From Brachynemurus nebulosus (Eukaryota > Arthropoda > Insecta > Neuroptera > Myrmeleontidae), in assembly GCA_035578155.1 (NCBI GenBank), contig JAPWDM010000005.1:25976877-26040876 (forward strand): a stretch of DNA of 64,000 bases, in the 5' to 3' direction. The notes under the pieces are model-generated. The model searched no databases and was not told where the DNA came from. It saw only the letters and a program-made list of their open reading frames with translations. Positions 1-12,184 of the stretch are shown here, one piece after another (the stretch's first letter is position 1; every line of letters starts with the position of its first letter). The position numbers and the translations under genes were made by a program.

Positions 1-388
1 TAGAGAAAATTAGTCATTAGTCGAAAACATCGAGCACAGAGTAGTCAACTAATCAACTAAATTTTTAGTCGAATTCATGAATGAATGAGAGAGATTTTCT
101 TTCAAAAACGAGGTTTTCTTTTGAATTTTATTATGGACTTTTAATATTTTTCAGAAAATATGAAATATCACAATATATTAATAACATAAAGGTGAAAAAT
201 TGTACAAATAGATAATTTTTTAGCTTCCATTTTTTGAAGTCCAATAAATAATACAAAAAAATTGTTAAATTAGTCGTTGTTAGTCATTTAAAAAAAAAAA
301 TCATTTTAATCATTTAATCGAAGGTAAAATAGTCGATTAAAATATGACTAAATGTAAACAAAAATAGTCGACTAAACCGACATCATTA
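1..388. mobile_element. Right part of a TAGTCGACT-rich hAT-like MITE cut by window edge
   Basis: The stretch is full of TAGTCGA/TCGACTA words in both orientations and ends at 388 with CGACATCATTA. Its reverse complement begins TAATGATGTCGG, like hAT ends elsewhere in this window (TAGTGATGAGC). The left end lies outside the window, so no target duplication can be tested. The missing last lipase exon is not visible here and should lie further left. Confidence 0.4.
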
Positions 389-483
389 GTGTGTACTATC
401 CAACGATATGTGAATTGTTCGGATATAAAAATTGTTCGGACATTTCTTGCACTCCACTGTCAGACGTGGATATTTTCACTTAC

Positions 484-3400
484 TCGCTTTTTTTGTATGC
501 TTTGTCACCCATATACGGTGTATTTTCCGACTTCGTACATTTTCTCTGTCTAGCTAACCGCACGATTTCACATGCATGCGTCGGAAACGCCTTTCCATTG
601 TAAATTGATTCAATAAAATATTCCCACGATCTACTGTGACTACATGCCCCCGCCAAATCCAAACCACATCCCGGTTGTATTGCAACACCACCATTTGGAT
701 AGAAATCTGCATGTCCAAGTGGTTCCATAAAACCTAAATAATCTCCTGATGTGTGTATTACATCCACAAATTCCGCATCATCTGCCGAAACGATCCATTC
801 ATTGCGAGCAAATTCGTACAACGGATATGCTGGATCGAGAGCGGTTAATCGTTTCACTTTACCGGTGGTTACGTACTGGCACATGATAGCGCCAGTGTGT
901 GCACCTAAACTATGTCCAATAACATGTAAATCGGACAATTTGAATTTAGTGTGTTGGACCAACATGTCCACAAATTGCGCCACATATTTGCCAACAGTCA
1001 TTGTAGCTTTGGAAGCCGAATAATAATACGGTGCACCACAAAGCGGACCCCAATTAATAGTGAATACATTGTATTTACCGGTAGCCAAATAAGCTAAAAC
1101 AATAGTTATTTATGCAACAAGTTACAAAATGAAAGTGTTTTTTTCACGAGTCGTAAGTTTGTCCAACGAGGCCCGCGGGCCGAGTTGGACAATTGAGACG
1201 AGTGAAAAAAACACTCATTTTGTACGTGTTGCATACAATATTTTTTGCAATTCTGATTTAAAATAGTAAAATTTTATTAATAATAGTATTATTTTAATTA
1301 TATATAAACCTATGTTATATGTATTTATTTATCATATTTGTTATAATAATTCATGGGTAACTACAGTTTATATTCACTATTATAACGTTGCTGCAGAAAG
1401 GTATGATAAACAAAAAAATTTATATTTATTAACTAAATATTATTCAAATCTAGTAAGCAGGTTATTTACAAATGTTGAATTGTTTATTTGTTGACTGCCT
1501 AAGAAAGACGTGTTTCTCTAAAAAGTAATATTTTAATTCATAAAATGTGTGAATTAATAAATAACACACCAATGGATGTAGAAATAGCTGCAGAAGCTGC
1601 AATATCGGCGTTACTACCAACAAAATCAAAGAATTTGTACGAAATTGCCTACAAGAAATTCAGTGAGTGGTGCAATGAGAAAAAAATTGAAATAGTAGAC
1701 GAAAAAATATTGCTTGCCTATTTTTCACAAAAGATAGAAAACCAAAAATCTTTAACTATGTGGAGTCACTATTCAATGTTAAAGGCTACTCAGAATGAAA
1801 AGAAACATAGATATTGGTAAATTTACTACATTAATAGCATTTTTAAAAAGGAAATCAGAAGGCTATAAAGCAAAAAATCTAAAATCTTCACTAAAGAACA
1901 AATCGCTAAGTTTCTGCAGTCAGCAGATGACAAAAATTATTTATTAATGAAGGTAAAAATATACATGTATGCATATTTTATTTTCAATTATTAATATATT
2001 TTTAACTTTATAGGTGGCATTAATAGTAGGTATTGCCGGTGCTTGTCGGCGGGACGAACTTATCAAAATAACAATTTCAGATATTGAAGATATGGGTGAT
2101 TGTATAAAAATTTCTGTGCCGGATACAAAAACAAAAACTTCAAGAGAATTTGTTATAACCAAGGGAAATGTGCCAAAAATAAATATGCTTGATATTTTTA
2201 GAAAATATATGAACCTACGACCACAAAATACGACACTTTCTCGCTTTTTTCTAACCTACAGACATGAAAAATGTGTTTCGTAGCTAGTGGGAATAAACAC
2301 AATTGCAGAATTTCCAAAAAAAAATTGCACAGTTTCTAAATTTACCTAATTGTGACCAATATACTGGCTACTATTCTAGACGATCATCAGCTTCACTATT
2401 AGCCGACACTGGCGTAGATATATCGATTCTTAAGTGCCATGGCGGGTGGAAATCTAGTACTGTTGCAGAGGGCTAAGTAGAAAATTCAATTGAAAATAAG
2501 AAAGAAATTTCAATTAAAATATTAGGAGGAACAAAAGATTCTTTAGAAAAATCTTCAAATGTGCAGGAAATTACAAATATAAGTAAAGAAAATTCTCCCC
2601 TGACCCCTGTAAATTTTAGTAAAGTAAAAAATTGTATTATTAATATTTATAATAAATAAAAATTCAATAAAAAATGGAAATACAATCTCAGTTTATTAAA
2701 AATTTGATATATTTATTAAAAAAAAAATTCAAAATATTTCTTTTAAAAAGTTCATGAATAACTAACTATGACTTGCAGCGTTACTGTAGGAATGAAAATT
2801 GCTTATTTACTTTTTTTCACGCGTGAAAAAAGTAAGCCATTTTGACACTATCAAGTATAAAGTTAACTTTTTAATTCAGAATTGCAAAAAAAATATTTAT
2901 GACGCTTAAAATTGGTGGTAGTAAGGTAACATTTTACTCTTCAGTGTTGTTTTCCATTAACTTTTTTACTTATATATTATTCAAACGACGATTCAATAGT
3001 CAATTATAATCGACGAGTTGATGACCACTGGGATATAAGATCAAAATTATATTTAATATAATTAATTAAAAATTACCATTTTTAATTCCTTGCGAGAACT
3101 TGCTAAGATACGTGTTCACAAAACCGTGAATAACAATTTTCGTGGGATATTCTGGATTGAACGGTGATTGTTTTAAAGTGTCTATATCATTTAAGTACAG
3201 TTGGAAGGGTGTAGTTGGGTTTTCGCTGCAATTAGAATAAATAAGAAATCTAAAAATGACTTAAAAGTACTAATAAAAAAAAAAGTTAAAGAAATGTCAA
3301 AAATTTTGAATAATCATTTCTTTATGATAAGATAAAGACAATGATGTTACCAAGAGCATTTTCAAACTTATACCGGATACTTTTTAATGTTGGAAATTTT

Positions 3401-6400
3401 TTTCCCTGATGGTTAATAAAGACTGAAAACGTTTTGGAATTTGTTTCTTCTTGCTTCAATGTTGTCCACGGAGTGCAAAAGATTTCTTTGAATAAAGTGT
3501 TTGGCATATTTAGCGTAGGTACCTGTAGTTTAATTTCATTATTTGAAAACTTTTATATGACCAATTACATCAGGAGTTATTTGAACTTTCTAAAACAATA
3601 ATGTTTACTGCTTCATTACTTAAGTTACGGAGATATATACCGGTGATCAAAATTAAAGTACCGTTTTTTGTTTAACTACAAGTTAACATGTTGACGGTCA
3701 CAATTATAGTTGAAAAAATATTCCCAGACACTTTTGATAATTTCATTGTCAACGTATGATTGTCTTTTTCTAATTCCAGTCAAACAAATAAATAGTGCAT
3801 AGGACACTAATCGAACATTAGGTTACGAAATAAATAATAAGTTAATAACACTATTTTATATTTTTATGTAAATTCTGTTTATTCAATAATAATTTGATTA
3901 CAGAAGAATATTTCTTAAAGAAACCGAAAATTAATTATTAATGATATATTATAACTTAACTGTAAACATATACATAAAATAACTGAATGACTGGATTCAT
4001 TGCAAAATATTTAATACTATTAAAAATATAATTTTGAAAAACAAAAATCAGTGGATGTCAATATGTACTACTTAGAATTTTCAAATCAGTTAAAATAAAA
4101 CGAAAATAATTTATTCTAATTGAAAATAACATATTTCACTTTTCTTTACAGTATTGCATCATTTTTTTAACTTTGTGAAGATGAAATATTATTATGTCAA
4201 ATATTTAAGAAACTAAATAAAGACCACTGATTAAGGACACTGGTGTAGTGTTGAAAAGTTTACGACAAGGACAAAAAAGAAGGAAACGTACAAAAGTGTC
4301 TGGGAATATTTTTTCAACTATAATACATTTTATATGAAATTGTTGATGCGGTACAGCGTTGTGTCGCATTTAATCACGTTTAACTTGATATCGTATGGCG
4401 TCCATGACTGTCAACGTGTTAAAAGTACGCTCTAAAGAAGTATAATATAAATTTTATAACAAAAAATTCTACACTTCGTGCACTTTTTGACTGATACGCA
4501 ACCAACCAGTGGCGTAGCGAACATAACTGGCGCCCGGGGCACGACCCTTATTGGCGCCCCCTTCCCCCTCCAGAAACACATGTAGTAATATATGCTACGC
4601 TATTTGTACACATTTGGCGCCTCTTTGCAAGTAGCGTCTTGGGTATGATCATATATGTAATATAATAAATATATGGCCGATATGGATATGAAAAAATGTC
4701 CCAACATCACGGCAAAGACAATATTAGTTCTTTAATTCTCTTTGGAGAAATTTGGTTCGTTTTGCGCAAATGCGAATTTTTTGGTGGTAATATGAACCAA
4801 TATGAACAGTAAACACAAATTGAAGCATCTGCGCAAAACAACTGAAGTGCCTCTACCTCCTTGCCCCTCCTATCTACGCTACTGTATTTATTTTCTATTT
4901 TACAACGAAAGTGAGACCTTAAAAGCGTTACACTTGCAATTGCACCTTCCTGACCTTCTACAACGCAAACATATCGGTGGTGTTTCCGATGTTTCGTTTC
5001 TTCTCGCTCTACACCAGCGGTTTCCAAACTGGCGGGCGCAGGTTAATTGCAAATTTCGTCGTCGTTTTGATAAAATCATGGTTTTAAGAATAAGCGCTCA
5101 AACATAATTACAAAATAATGGACATTTTATATTAAGGACTTACATGGGTCTTTTTTAGCAAAAAGAAACCACTATTTTTTCGATTTTTTTTACAATATAA
5201 GAAAGTATAATTTATTTCAACTTTTGGCACATTATTTTATATTATTTTGAGACACTGTAAAAAAATTTTTATACAAAAAAAAAAAAAAATTAGGCCATTG
5301 TCAGCTAGTTTCTGAAAATCGCTGATTTTTCGGGGTAGGAGTAGTAACTCGTGAAATTCTTACCTAAAAAAAAAAAAGTTTTCTATTAGTAGATGCTTAT
5401 GGCTTGTACTTAAACGAAAAATTACTGTTTCCGTTCATTACATCTCATTTTACAAGTAGAAAATCAACGAAAAACGAAAATTTTCACCAAAAATCAAAAT
5501 TTTTTGTTTAAAACACTGTCAAAAGTTGAAATTTCATTTTTGTTAAATCCCTTTATTCAAGTACAAGCCATAAGCATTTACTAATAGAAAAAAATTGCCA
5601 GAAGTTGGAATAAATTAGGTTTATTTGCTAAAAAAAAAGCCATGTAACTCCCTAACACTGATTTTTCTGCTCACTACTGTACGTAATATTTTAACAATAA
5701 CAATTCTCAAGTAGTCAGAGTCATGTTAGCGCGTAAGTATCGAATACGTGTCTGATCAACGATTTCCCCTCAAGTGTCGTATAAACCTGTCGCCCGCCAA
5801 GAATATGAGTTTTTTCAGTAAAAATATAATTTACGAATTGTTTATAAATCTTTTCAAGAGGGGACGGCAGAGGTAAGATTTTTTATAGAGGGGGGGGCGT
5901 TAGTGCACAAAGTTTGGAAACCGCTGCTCTGCACTGAGCAAAGTTAGGTCGTATAACCTTTCTTAATCCATGTAGCCGTCAAATACGAAAGTATTAATTT
6001 TAACTTACTTGAAGATCGCTCACAGCTTGCGATGAATACTGCAATTTTGAGCAAAATTTGAATGGAAATGCACAAATTCTGAAATACGCTTTCATCTCCA
6101 TACTGCACAATAAATTCAAGTAGCTTCTCAGCGCACCTAAACTGAGCGCACCATTCACTCCTTCTCGCTCATTCGCGAAGTGTGGAAACTCTGAACGGGA
6201 TTGTTTGATATGAATTAGTTTATTGTGTTATACATATTTTGATTTTTAAATTTAAAAATTGACGATTTTGCGCGCCCCCCTTTGAAAGGCGCCCGGGGCA
6301 TGTGCCCTACCTGCCCCACCCTAGATACGCCTCTGCAACCAACTAGCAAAAAATTTTAAAATTTTTGACATTTAATTAATTTTTCTGATGAATAGTTATA

Positions 6401-7224
6401 TAATTCTCGTAAAATTGTCATTAAGTTTCTTAACACTATACTAACTTTGTATATAAAAAGAATTGAATATTTTTACGTCTGTCAACACCACCCCCTTCTG
6501 ATTCTCCAAAACCAAGCGGTTTGATTGCACTTAGATTTGCTAACTGCAGTTGACCCTGATCATCAAGCATATAGAATGTACCATTTCTTGGTTTTAAAAT
6601 CATATCTATATGATTATCAAGAATTTTATTCGTAGTGGGCATAAAAGAATTTTCAACTGAAAAATAGAAGTACAACAATTAAAATACACTTGGTGATTGG
6701 GTCACAAGAGCATTTTAAAGGAAAATAAATGATCTTTAGATATCAGAATTTTTTCAAAATTAAATAATACATAAAATGTCACAATTTGTGAAATAATCGG
6801 AACTTATTTTAAAAGCTTTAATTCCTTAAGACCATCCAAAGAATATAATCAACAAATTCTAACGTAAACGGTATTTAGTAACTTAATTTTAAAAGCTGGA
6901 AAATGTATAAAAATTTATATTAGACATTGGAATATATATTGTTCAAATGCCCATTTTTTCAGTATTATGATTTTTTTTTAAATTAAAAATAAGCTTTCAC
7001 AATATACATAATTTAAAATCCAAAAAAATAAAACAGCAAAGTTTGGAGATAGTAGCTACTTAATCCCTAACGCATCAATCACTTTTTAACAAAAAAAAAA
7101 ACAAAAATTATGTTGTTTCTCGAAAAGATTATTTAGTTTTTTAATACTAAAATTATTACTTACTAAAACCCACAAGAAAAATAGAAGTTATAAAAACAAC
7201 ATTCCAAAAAAGCGTTGTCAACAT
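484..7224 (-). CDS. Secreted pancreatic-lipase-like lipase, spliced, 3' end outside window
   Basis: Predicted secreted serine hydrolase acting on lipid esters (triglyceride or phospholipid; substrate not decidable). Minus-strand exons are 7164-7224, 6446-6656, 3077-3225 and 484-1093. All junctions are GT-AG and phases agree (61, 272, 421 and 1031 coding bases in total), giving 343 residues before a strong donor at 483. Residues 1-20 form a hydrophobic signal peptide. The family pattern FFLYTNENPTTP spans the exon 2/3 junction, and TKIVIHGF (oxyanion region) lies in exon 3. Exon 4 has nucleophile Ser202 in GHSLGAH, acid Asp227 in LTALDPA and His293 in CSHSRS, so the triad is intact. The segment from about 250 to 292 is short, as in insect PLA1-type members. 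An NGT glycosylation site is in exon 2. Only the last short exon is missing. The start was chosen because it gives a signal peptide and joins exon 2 in phase. Introns 2 and 3 are swollen by transposons. Family assignment is firm; exact substrate is not. Confidence 0.9.
1112..1240. repeat. Large near-perfect palindrome with GCCCGCGGGC centre
   Basis: About 60-base arms (starting ATGCAACA and ending TGTTGCAT) fold around the centre GCCCGCGGGC at 1171-1180. The arms contain CACGAGTC, TTGTCCAAC and GTTGGACAA blocks with a few mismatches. It lies in lipase intron 3 just outside the inverted repeat bordering the tyrosine-recombinase relic, so it may be part of that element or an independent foldback. 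Its GC content is far above the surroundings. Confidence 0.75.
1229..1258. repeat. Left copy of inverted repeat bordering the recombinase relic
   Basis: The sequence ATTTTTTGCAATTCTGA recurs in inverted form at about 2870-2898 (TCAGAATTGCAAAAAAAAT). The pair encloses the tyrosine-recombinase relic. It is either the element's terminal inverted repeat or a marker of a composite element. No convincing target duplication was found. Confidence 0.55.
1545..2660 (+). pseudogene. Degenerate Crypton-type tyrosine recombinase
   Basis: This is a relic of a phage-integrase-like tyrosine recombinase (DNA strand exchange) of the animal Crypton type. The N-terminal SAM-like core reads about 1545-1805 (YKKFSEWC, LLAYFSQK). 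The frame shifts near 1805 and 1875 and continues to a GT-AG intron at 1953-2013. The catalytic half starts at 2014 (GIAGACRRDEL with the first Arg). Damage is clear: an in-frame TAG at 2281, a poly-A frameshift near 2320, the HxxR motif changed to YSRR, and TAA where the catalytic Tyr belongs (after STVAEG, about 2475). CHGGW keeps its His. After these breaks the frame can be followed to about 2660. It lies opposite in sense to the lipase, inside intron 3. Family recognition is confident and activity is excluded. Confidence 0.85.
2790..2845. repeat. Palindrome centred on TTTCACGCGTGAAA
   Basis: A hairpin of TTACTTTTTTTCACGCGTGAAAAAAGTAA type sits right of the recombinase relic, just inside the right inverted repeat (about 2868-2900). 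It mirrors the TTTTTTTCACGAG block of the large palindrome at 1112-1240, which suggests both belong to one element. Confidence 0.6.
3322..3507 (-). other. Coding-like segment of unknown origin inside lipase intron 2
   Basis: A 61-codon open frame with protein-like composition (CTPWTTLKQEE, FINHQGKKFPTLKS, KFENALG) is preceded by an acceptor-like CTACAG at about 3518 and followed by a donor-like G|GTAACA near 3353. Its phase does not fit between lipase exons 2 and 3: joined there it runs into a stop after a few codons. It could be an exon fragment of another gene or of a transposon. I recognise no family. Confidence 0.25.
3657..4430. repeat. Foldback repeat with 35-45 bp inverted arms
   Basis: The block ATAGTTGAAAAAATATTCCC with AGACACTTTTG (about 3708-3742) recurs inverted at about 4285-4325. 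Both outer flanks carry a GTTGACGGTCA / TGACTGTCAAC word (3691 and 4405), so the inverted repeat continues outward, interrupted on the right by about 85 bp. That 85-bp piece (TTTATATGAAATTGTTGA onward) recurs near 53867. It lies in lipase intron 2. Confidence 0.6.
4507..6335. mobile_element. hAT element, non-autonomous, in lipase intron 2
   Basis: Ends are CAGTGGCGTAGC on the left and, reversed, CAGAGGCGTATC on the right. A perfect 8-bp duplication CAACCAAC flanks it (4499-4506 and 6336-6343), the hAT signature. GCGCCCGGGGCA blocks lie inside both ends. No transposase is visible. A second hAT element is nested inside at 5015-5926, so the original copy was about 0.9 kb. Confidence 0.9.
5015..5926. 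mobile_element. Nested hAT MITE with CAGCGGTTTCCAAACT ends
   Basis: Terminal inverted repeats are CAGCGGTTTCCAAACT on both sides. Flanks are CTCTACAC (5007-5014) and CTCTGCAC (5927-5934), a 7/8 match of hAT length. It is inserted inside the hAT element 4507-6335 and is therefore younger than it. The interior is AT-rich with no coding capacity. Confidence 0.85.
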
Positions 7225-7769
7225 TTTTCCAATGCAAATTTGCGATTTTCAAGAATTCAAAATTGTTTGACAAAAAATTTTACAATGAAAACGAAAATGA
7301 AAGTGCGAAGCGAAATTCTGTAATAACATTTTGGCTAATTTGTCTTTAATATAGAACCAAGTGATAATTTTTTATCAAAAAATGTTTACGTCGATAAGAT
7401 TTGATACTCTTGGGTCAGATTCAACAATCAATAAACTGATTGGATTTGACGAAAATAAAATAAAAACCTTGAATTATTACTACTACCGTTTTTAATACAT
7501 TGCCCTCAAAAAAAAAAGAAAAAAAATAGTGAAAGTGTAAACAAATTTTTAAAAATTCTGAAGAGATACATTTATTTTAATGAAATTTTTTTCGGATTAA
7601 ATTTCATTTCAATTTTTGCATTGTCAAAACGTTAACTTGCAATTTTGAAACACATAAAACTCAACACAAAAATATTGAATTCTCACCAAAATTCTCATAC
7701 TATTGTTTTCATTGCAAAAGGTACCACACGTTTTAATCGTAAAATAAAGATATCAATAGGTATTTTAAA
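7225..7769. other. Region upstream of the lipase start; nothing definite
   Basis: This should hold the lipase 5' untranslated region and promoter (transcription runs leftward). It is AT-rich and I could not pick out a reliable TATA box or initiator. Confidence 0.4.
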
Positions 7770-8110
7770 TACCCCTGTCGCAGCATCCTGCATAACATAG
7801 CGAATTTCCGTTTATAAAAATTAGTTTTTCTCGGAAACTAGTTGACATAGAATAATAGTTTAAAGAGCTTTTTTATGTAACTTTTTCTCCTCTTTTAAAT
7901 GGTGTAAAAAAATTTGGCAAAAATTTTTGAATAAGTGGAAATTTTGGCAAAAAACTAATTTTTTGCAAGAACAAAAACCATGTTCCTGGCATCCGACGTG
8001 TCTGGCTGAAGAACTCATCCAAGATTTTTGGACTTCCAACGTTGTCACCAAATTTCGTAACCCTAGGACGTTTCGTTCGAGAGTTATCGTGCTGATACAT
8101 AAATACATAA

Positions 8111-8188
<78 letters not shown>

Positions 8189-8312
8189 TTTAGTGAATAT
8201 TATTTTCGGTTTCTAGGGACCTCAAAACAAATTTCTGCCATAGTCCCGGGCTCAAGTCCCGTCATGAGACCTACTGTAATAGCTGAATTTCCATTCTGGA
8301 AATTCGCTAAAA
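7770..8312. repeat. 540-bp interspersed repeat with internal (TA)n, copy 1
   Basis: It begins ATACCCCTGTCGCAGC and ends TTCTGGAAATTCGC. AGCGAATTTCC occurs near both ends in opposite orientation. It carries a (TA)n tract at 8123-8186. An inverted, closely similar copy lies at 45224-45763 with its (TA)n tract at the same internal position; diverged pieces lie at 30955-31145 and 63310-63770. Open frames here are by-products of the repeat. Confidence 0.85.
8123..8186. repeat. (TA)n microsatellite
   Basis: Uninterrupted TA dinucleotides inside the 540-bp repeat. Confidence 0.95.
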
Positions 8313-8672
8313 AGAAGTCTTAGAACCTGCATTATTTTGTGAAACCTTATCCAAATTTGACTGTGGTAACTGAATAATGCATGAATTTATTGTCTTACAT
8401 TTTCGGTATTAAAACATTAGCAAATATGTCGGCTATTAGTGTGTGTACCCTTGTCATTTTTTTTTTTTCTAAAATGGTTCAACTTTTATAAAGAAATAAA
8501 TAAATTATTTATAACAATTTATTGCACTAGAATTTTTCAATCCTAATAAATAATTTTCGCTCAATGTTTGTAATTTCTTTCAGATTTTTTAGAACGACAC
8601 TTTTGCCTCTAAGAATGAGGCACAGTAATTTTTCCCAAAAAATAAATTTTCGACCGAATTATTATCACTTAA

Positions 8673-8756
8673 GCCTCGATGACACTGAGCGAGTTTACTA
8701 GCAGCTTGTAAACTCGCCAGTTAGTAGCAAGTAAACTCGCTCAGTGTGATCGAGGC
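8673..8756. mobile_element. 84-bp hairpin MITE
   Basis: The left half starts GCCTCGATGACACTGAGCGA and the right half is its near-exact inverse, ending TGTGATCGAGGC. TTAA lies on both sides (8669-8672 and 8757-8760). The 3-bp TTA/TAA duplication would suit a PIF/Harbinger-type MITE, but a TTAA-type element is also possible. Confidence 0.75.
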
Positions 8757-10606
8757 TTAATAATTACGTCATTTTTGATAAAAAAGTTTCATTATTCCTT
8801 TTTAAGATTTTATCAAGGATTTTTGGTGATATGTTTATTAGGTAATGAATTTTTGGAAAAAAATCACCAGTTTTTATGAAAGGTTTTTTTTATTTATTTT
8901 TCGCTGCATACGTTTCGAGACCATATAATCTAATAATCAGGCCTTAAAAATAATATATACAAATGTTACAAAAATTTTTCCAAAAATTCATTACCCTTTT
9001 AAGATTTTGTAATCCTGACAACGAAATCCATACGAATTCGTAATTTCTGTCATCGTCCTAGGTGATCTACTCGCACTTGACCACGCTATAGTAGTCAGTG
9101 TTAGATTTTACGCAGTTTAAGAGACAGTACCATTTTTTTTTAAAAAACTAATGTTGCAATATTTTAAATTTATATGAAAATAAAAATAAAAGGTTTGAAC
9201 AAACTTTGATAAATCAAAAGCTATTTTTAATATTAAATAAAAGCAAGGAGCATTTTATCTCGAGCTGCTGAACTCCAAAATCATGGTTTATATAATGCGT
9301 ATGTGACACGTGTTTGCCGAATTTTTTAAAATTAATTTTCTACAGTTACCGTCGACCTATTCAAGAAAGACCTTGTACATTTTATTCCTCGAATCTTATT
9401 TATATTATTATTATATATTATATTATGTTATATTCAATGTTATTGTGTTGTGATTCGCTTTTCATTTTTCAATTATTCGAACTGTTATTCCCTGATAGCT
9501 ATTATTTAGAAAGTAAAATGGTATAAAACACAATACAACTCATATCACTACCATAGAGATATATATGTATCGTGTGCATGTAGAGAGTCTGACTGGAACC
9601 ATCTATGTACACCACCAACTCACTGGCTCCCGTGCAGACTGTGACTATCGTGTTATTCACTAATAGTAAGTAGTCTCTAGGTGTACAGTATAGAGGTAGT
9701 CATACCTATGTCAGTTGATTTTCATTATCATTGAAAGGAAAAGGATTTCATTATCCTGTGCTTTTAAACGTTTACGGAAATTTAATAAACGTAAAACAGT
9801 TTATATATTAATATATTAATATAATAATAATGTAAAATGGAGACATATTATGCGAGGAAGGAGTAAAAGAAAATGGCTTCATTTTGTTATGAAATATTTT
9901 TATTATAAATAAAATATCAGCGATCACAAAACAATGGGACAGACAAGTCTTAGAATGTGTGTTTTATTTCACTCAATTACAAAAATTTCATTGAACTTAA
10001 GGTATTGAATTGTCCGGAAAATTTGTACCGATTATTACTCAGGACGGAGCGGAAAAGGTATATGCGTTTAAGTTAAGAACTGTGTGTTAGCATTTATCTC
10101 CAAAACGGCTTATCCAGTTTTAATGAACTTTCTTTTTTATTTGAAAGCTGGTAGCTTCACGGAAATTGGCTGAGCCATTTCCAGAATTTCCAGAAAGAGG
10201 TTAGTGCCGAAAGTTGAAAAATCATTATTGTATTTTTTTACTTGACTAAATTGTTCTGAAAGAGCTCTATTGAGATCAATAATTGCTCCACCATACTAAA
10301 TTATTTAGTTAGTTACATTGGACTCTCAATTCTGTCACATAAATGTTGGGGCCAGGGTGGGGAGAACCAGAATCGAGAGTGATTATCCAGTGGCGGTTCA
10401 CTTGCAAAAATTGTAACATATGGAATCGTGGTTTCATAACACATAAAATAATATCTCTTTACAATTTCTACATATATATGTCAAAAAGGTGCTCTCAATT
10501 TTTTCTACATAATTTAACCGGTTCACGGTCACTGACGCTATAAGACGTCAAATGAAACCTGACTAACTGCGACACTACGCTGTCCCACGTCAATAATTCT
10601 ATACTA
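8757..10606. other. AT-rich intergenic DNA, no gene seen
   Basis: Short AT-rich open frames only. Near 10391 there is CAGTGGCGGTTCAC, which looks like a single hAT end without a partner. Confidence 0.5.
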
Positions 10607-11329
10607 CACTCTAAGAAAAAAGGGTCAAAAACGTGTAAAATAACTTAAATTTAGAGCAAAATTACTCCTCGCTCTGAAAATATGCACTATTATTTGTGTA
10701 ATATGAAAAAATTGGTGTATTTTTATATAATTTGTGTATAATTATTGTTTTTTTTTAATATTACACAAATAAAGGTGTAACTTTGGATTTTTACAACGTT
10801 TTTGGTTTATTTTTACACCACTAAATAGCAAAACCCATGCGCGCGCAAATGAGTTTATGTATTTTAATATTATCTGTTATTGAATTGCTGTATTATTTAT
10901 ACGTACATAAGTAATACTCTTAAAGGTTAAAAGTTATGTTTTCAAATTAGCTGAATTAAACAAAAGTATTTTTTGATAAGATATATAGTTAATATGATTA
11001 TAACGTGTATGATAAATTAATCTTTAAATATGCTACAAAAACAGTGTTATAGTGGTGTACTGGTGTTTTGTTTTTATATGTATTGTGCAAATGGCTTCTG
11101 GAATAATGTGCAAAGAATACTGTAATATAAATTTGTTTGTTTCCAAAATGCTGTCCTGATGATACATTTAAAATATTTCAGGTAAGTTAATTTTTTTAAT
11201 TTTGCTTCATACAAATAGTTATGTAATTTGATAAAAGTTTATTTTACAATTTGACTAATAATTTATTTTGGGGGGGTTGTCAATTTCTGTGAAAATTAAA
11301 ACATTATCTACAATTCAGATATCTTTTAA

Positions 11330-11570
11330 CACACTGACAGGGGGTAATAATGTCACAATAGATCGTTCTGAAGTTAGACTATCGTATGTAAGGTTTTTAT
11401 TAGGTTTCGTTATTTTAGGTTAGGTTATGTAATTTTCGGTATCGATAATTTTCGATAAGGAAAACTATAATATCCATTAAAAAACAAACCTAATAAAGAC
11501 CTTACATATGATAGTCCAACTTCAGAACCACTTATTGTGACATTAGTTTACCCACTATCAGTGTATTAAT
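11330..11570. mobile_element. Inverted-repeat insert with about 80-bp arms
   Basis: The left arm (ACACTGACAGGGGGTAA onward, containing AATGTCACAATA and TATGTAAGG) is repeated inverted in the right arm ending CTATCAGTGT. Arms are roughly 85 percent alike. The flank duplication is unclear. It is a MITE nested in the 4.2-kb element. Confidence 0.7.
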
Positions 11571-12184
11571 AGCAAAAATTAGTGTATATAAACTAGTATG
11601 TAATTTAAGAGGGTGACTCACCCCCTCTCCAATGTTGCTCAAACTCAATTTTGAATTCGAGAATTTCATTTCTACGTTATTCTAATTGTCTTAAGCTATT
11701 TTCCATGAAGAACTCCTTGAAATACCCAAATTGTACGACTATTCGACAGAGTCACCCTCTAGTTAACTACCCCTAGACTTAATATTAGGGCATTGAGCAA
11801 AAACAGGTCAATTAGATTTTTTGACGTAGATTTCAAATCTGTAAACAAAATTTTTATATTGTTTATTTTTCACCCCCTTTTTGCAAAATTAACCCCCAAA
11901 TTTTAACCCCCAACCACTCCTGTTGATGTAATATGAACAAATTGCATATCAATAGATAGTTCTTTAAAAAAGAGCAATATCGCCAATTTAAACTTTTTCT
12001 CTATCTCTTACTGTTTTCGAGATATTTGAAAAATTAAATTTTTACCCCAATTTTTGGAGGGCGATTTCACCCCTTCAAACCGTTTTTCCGTAGATAAAAA
12101 AAATACGTGTCCCTTAGTTTTTAGTGTTCTACAATATATTTAAGTTTCATCGAAATCGATAGGTCCGGCCTCGGGACCTTTACT

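Noticed and set aside
4707..5107. Frames of about 100 codons on both strands
   Set aside because: They lie in non-coding hAT sequence and run across the border of the nested hAT element.
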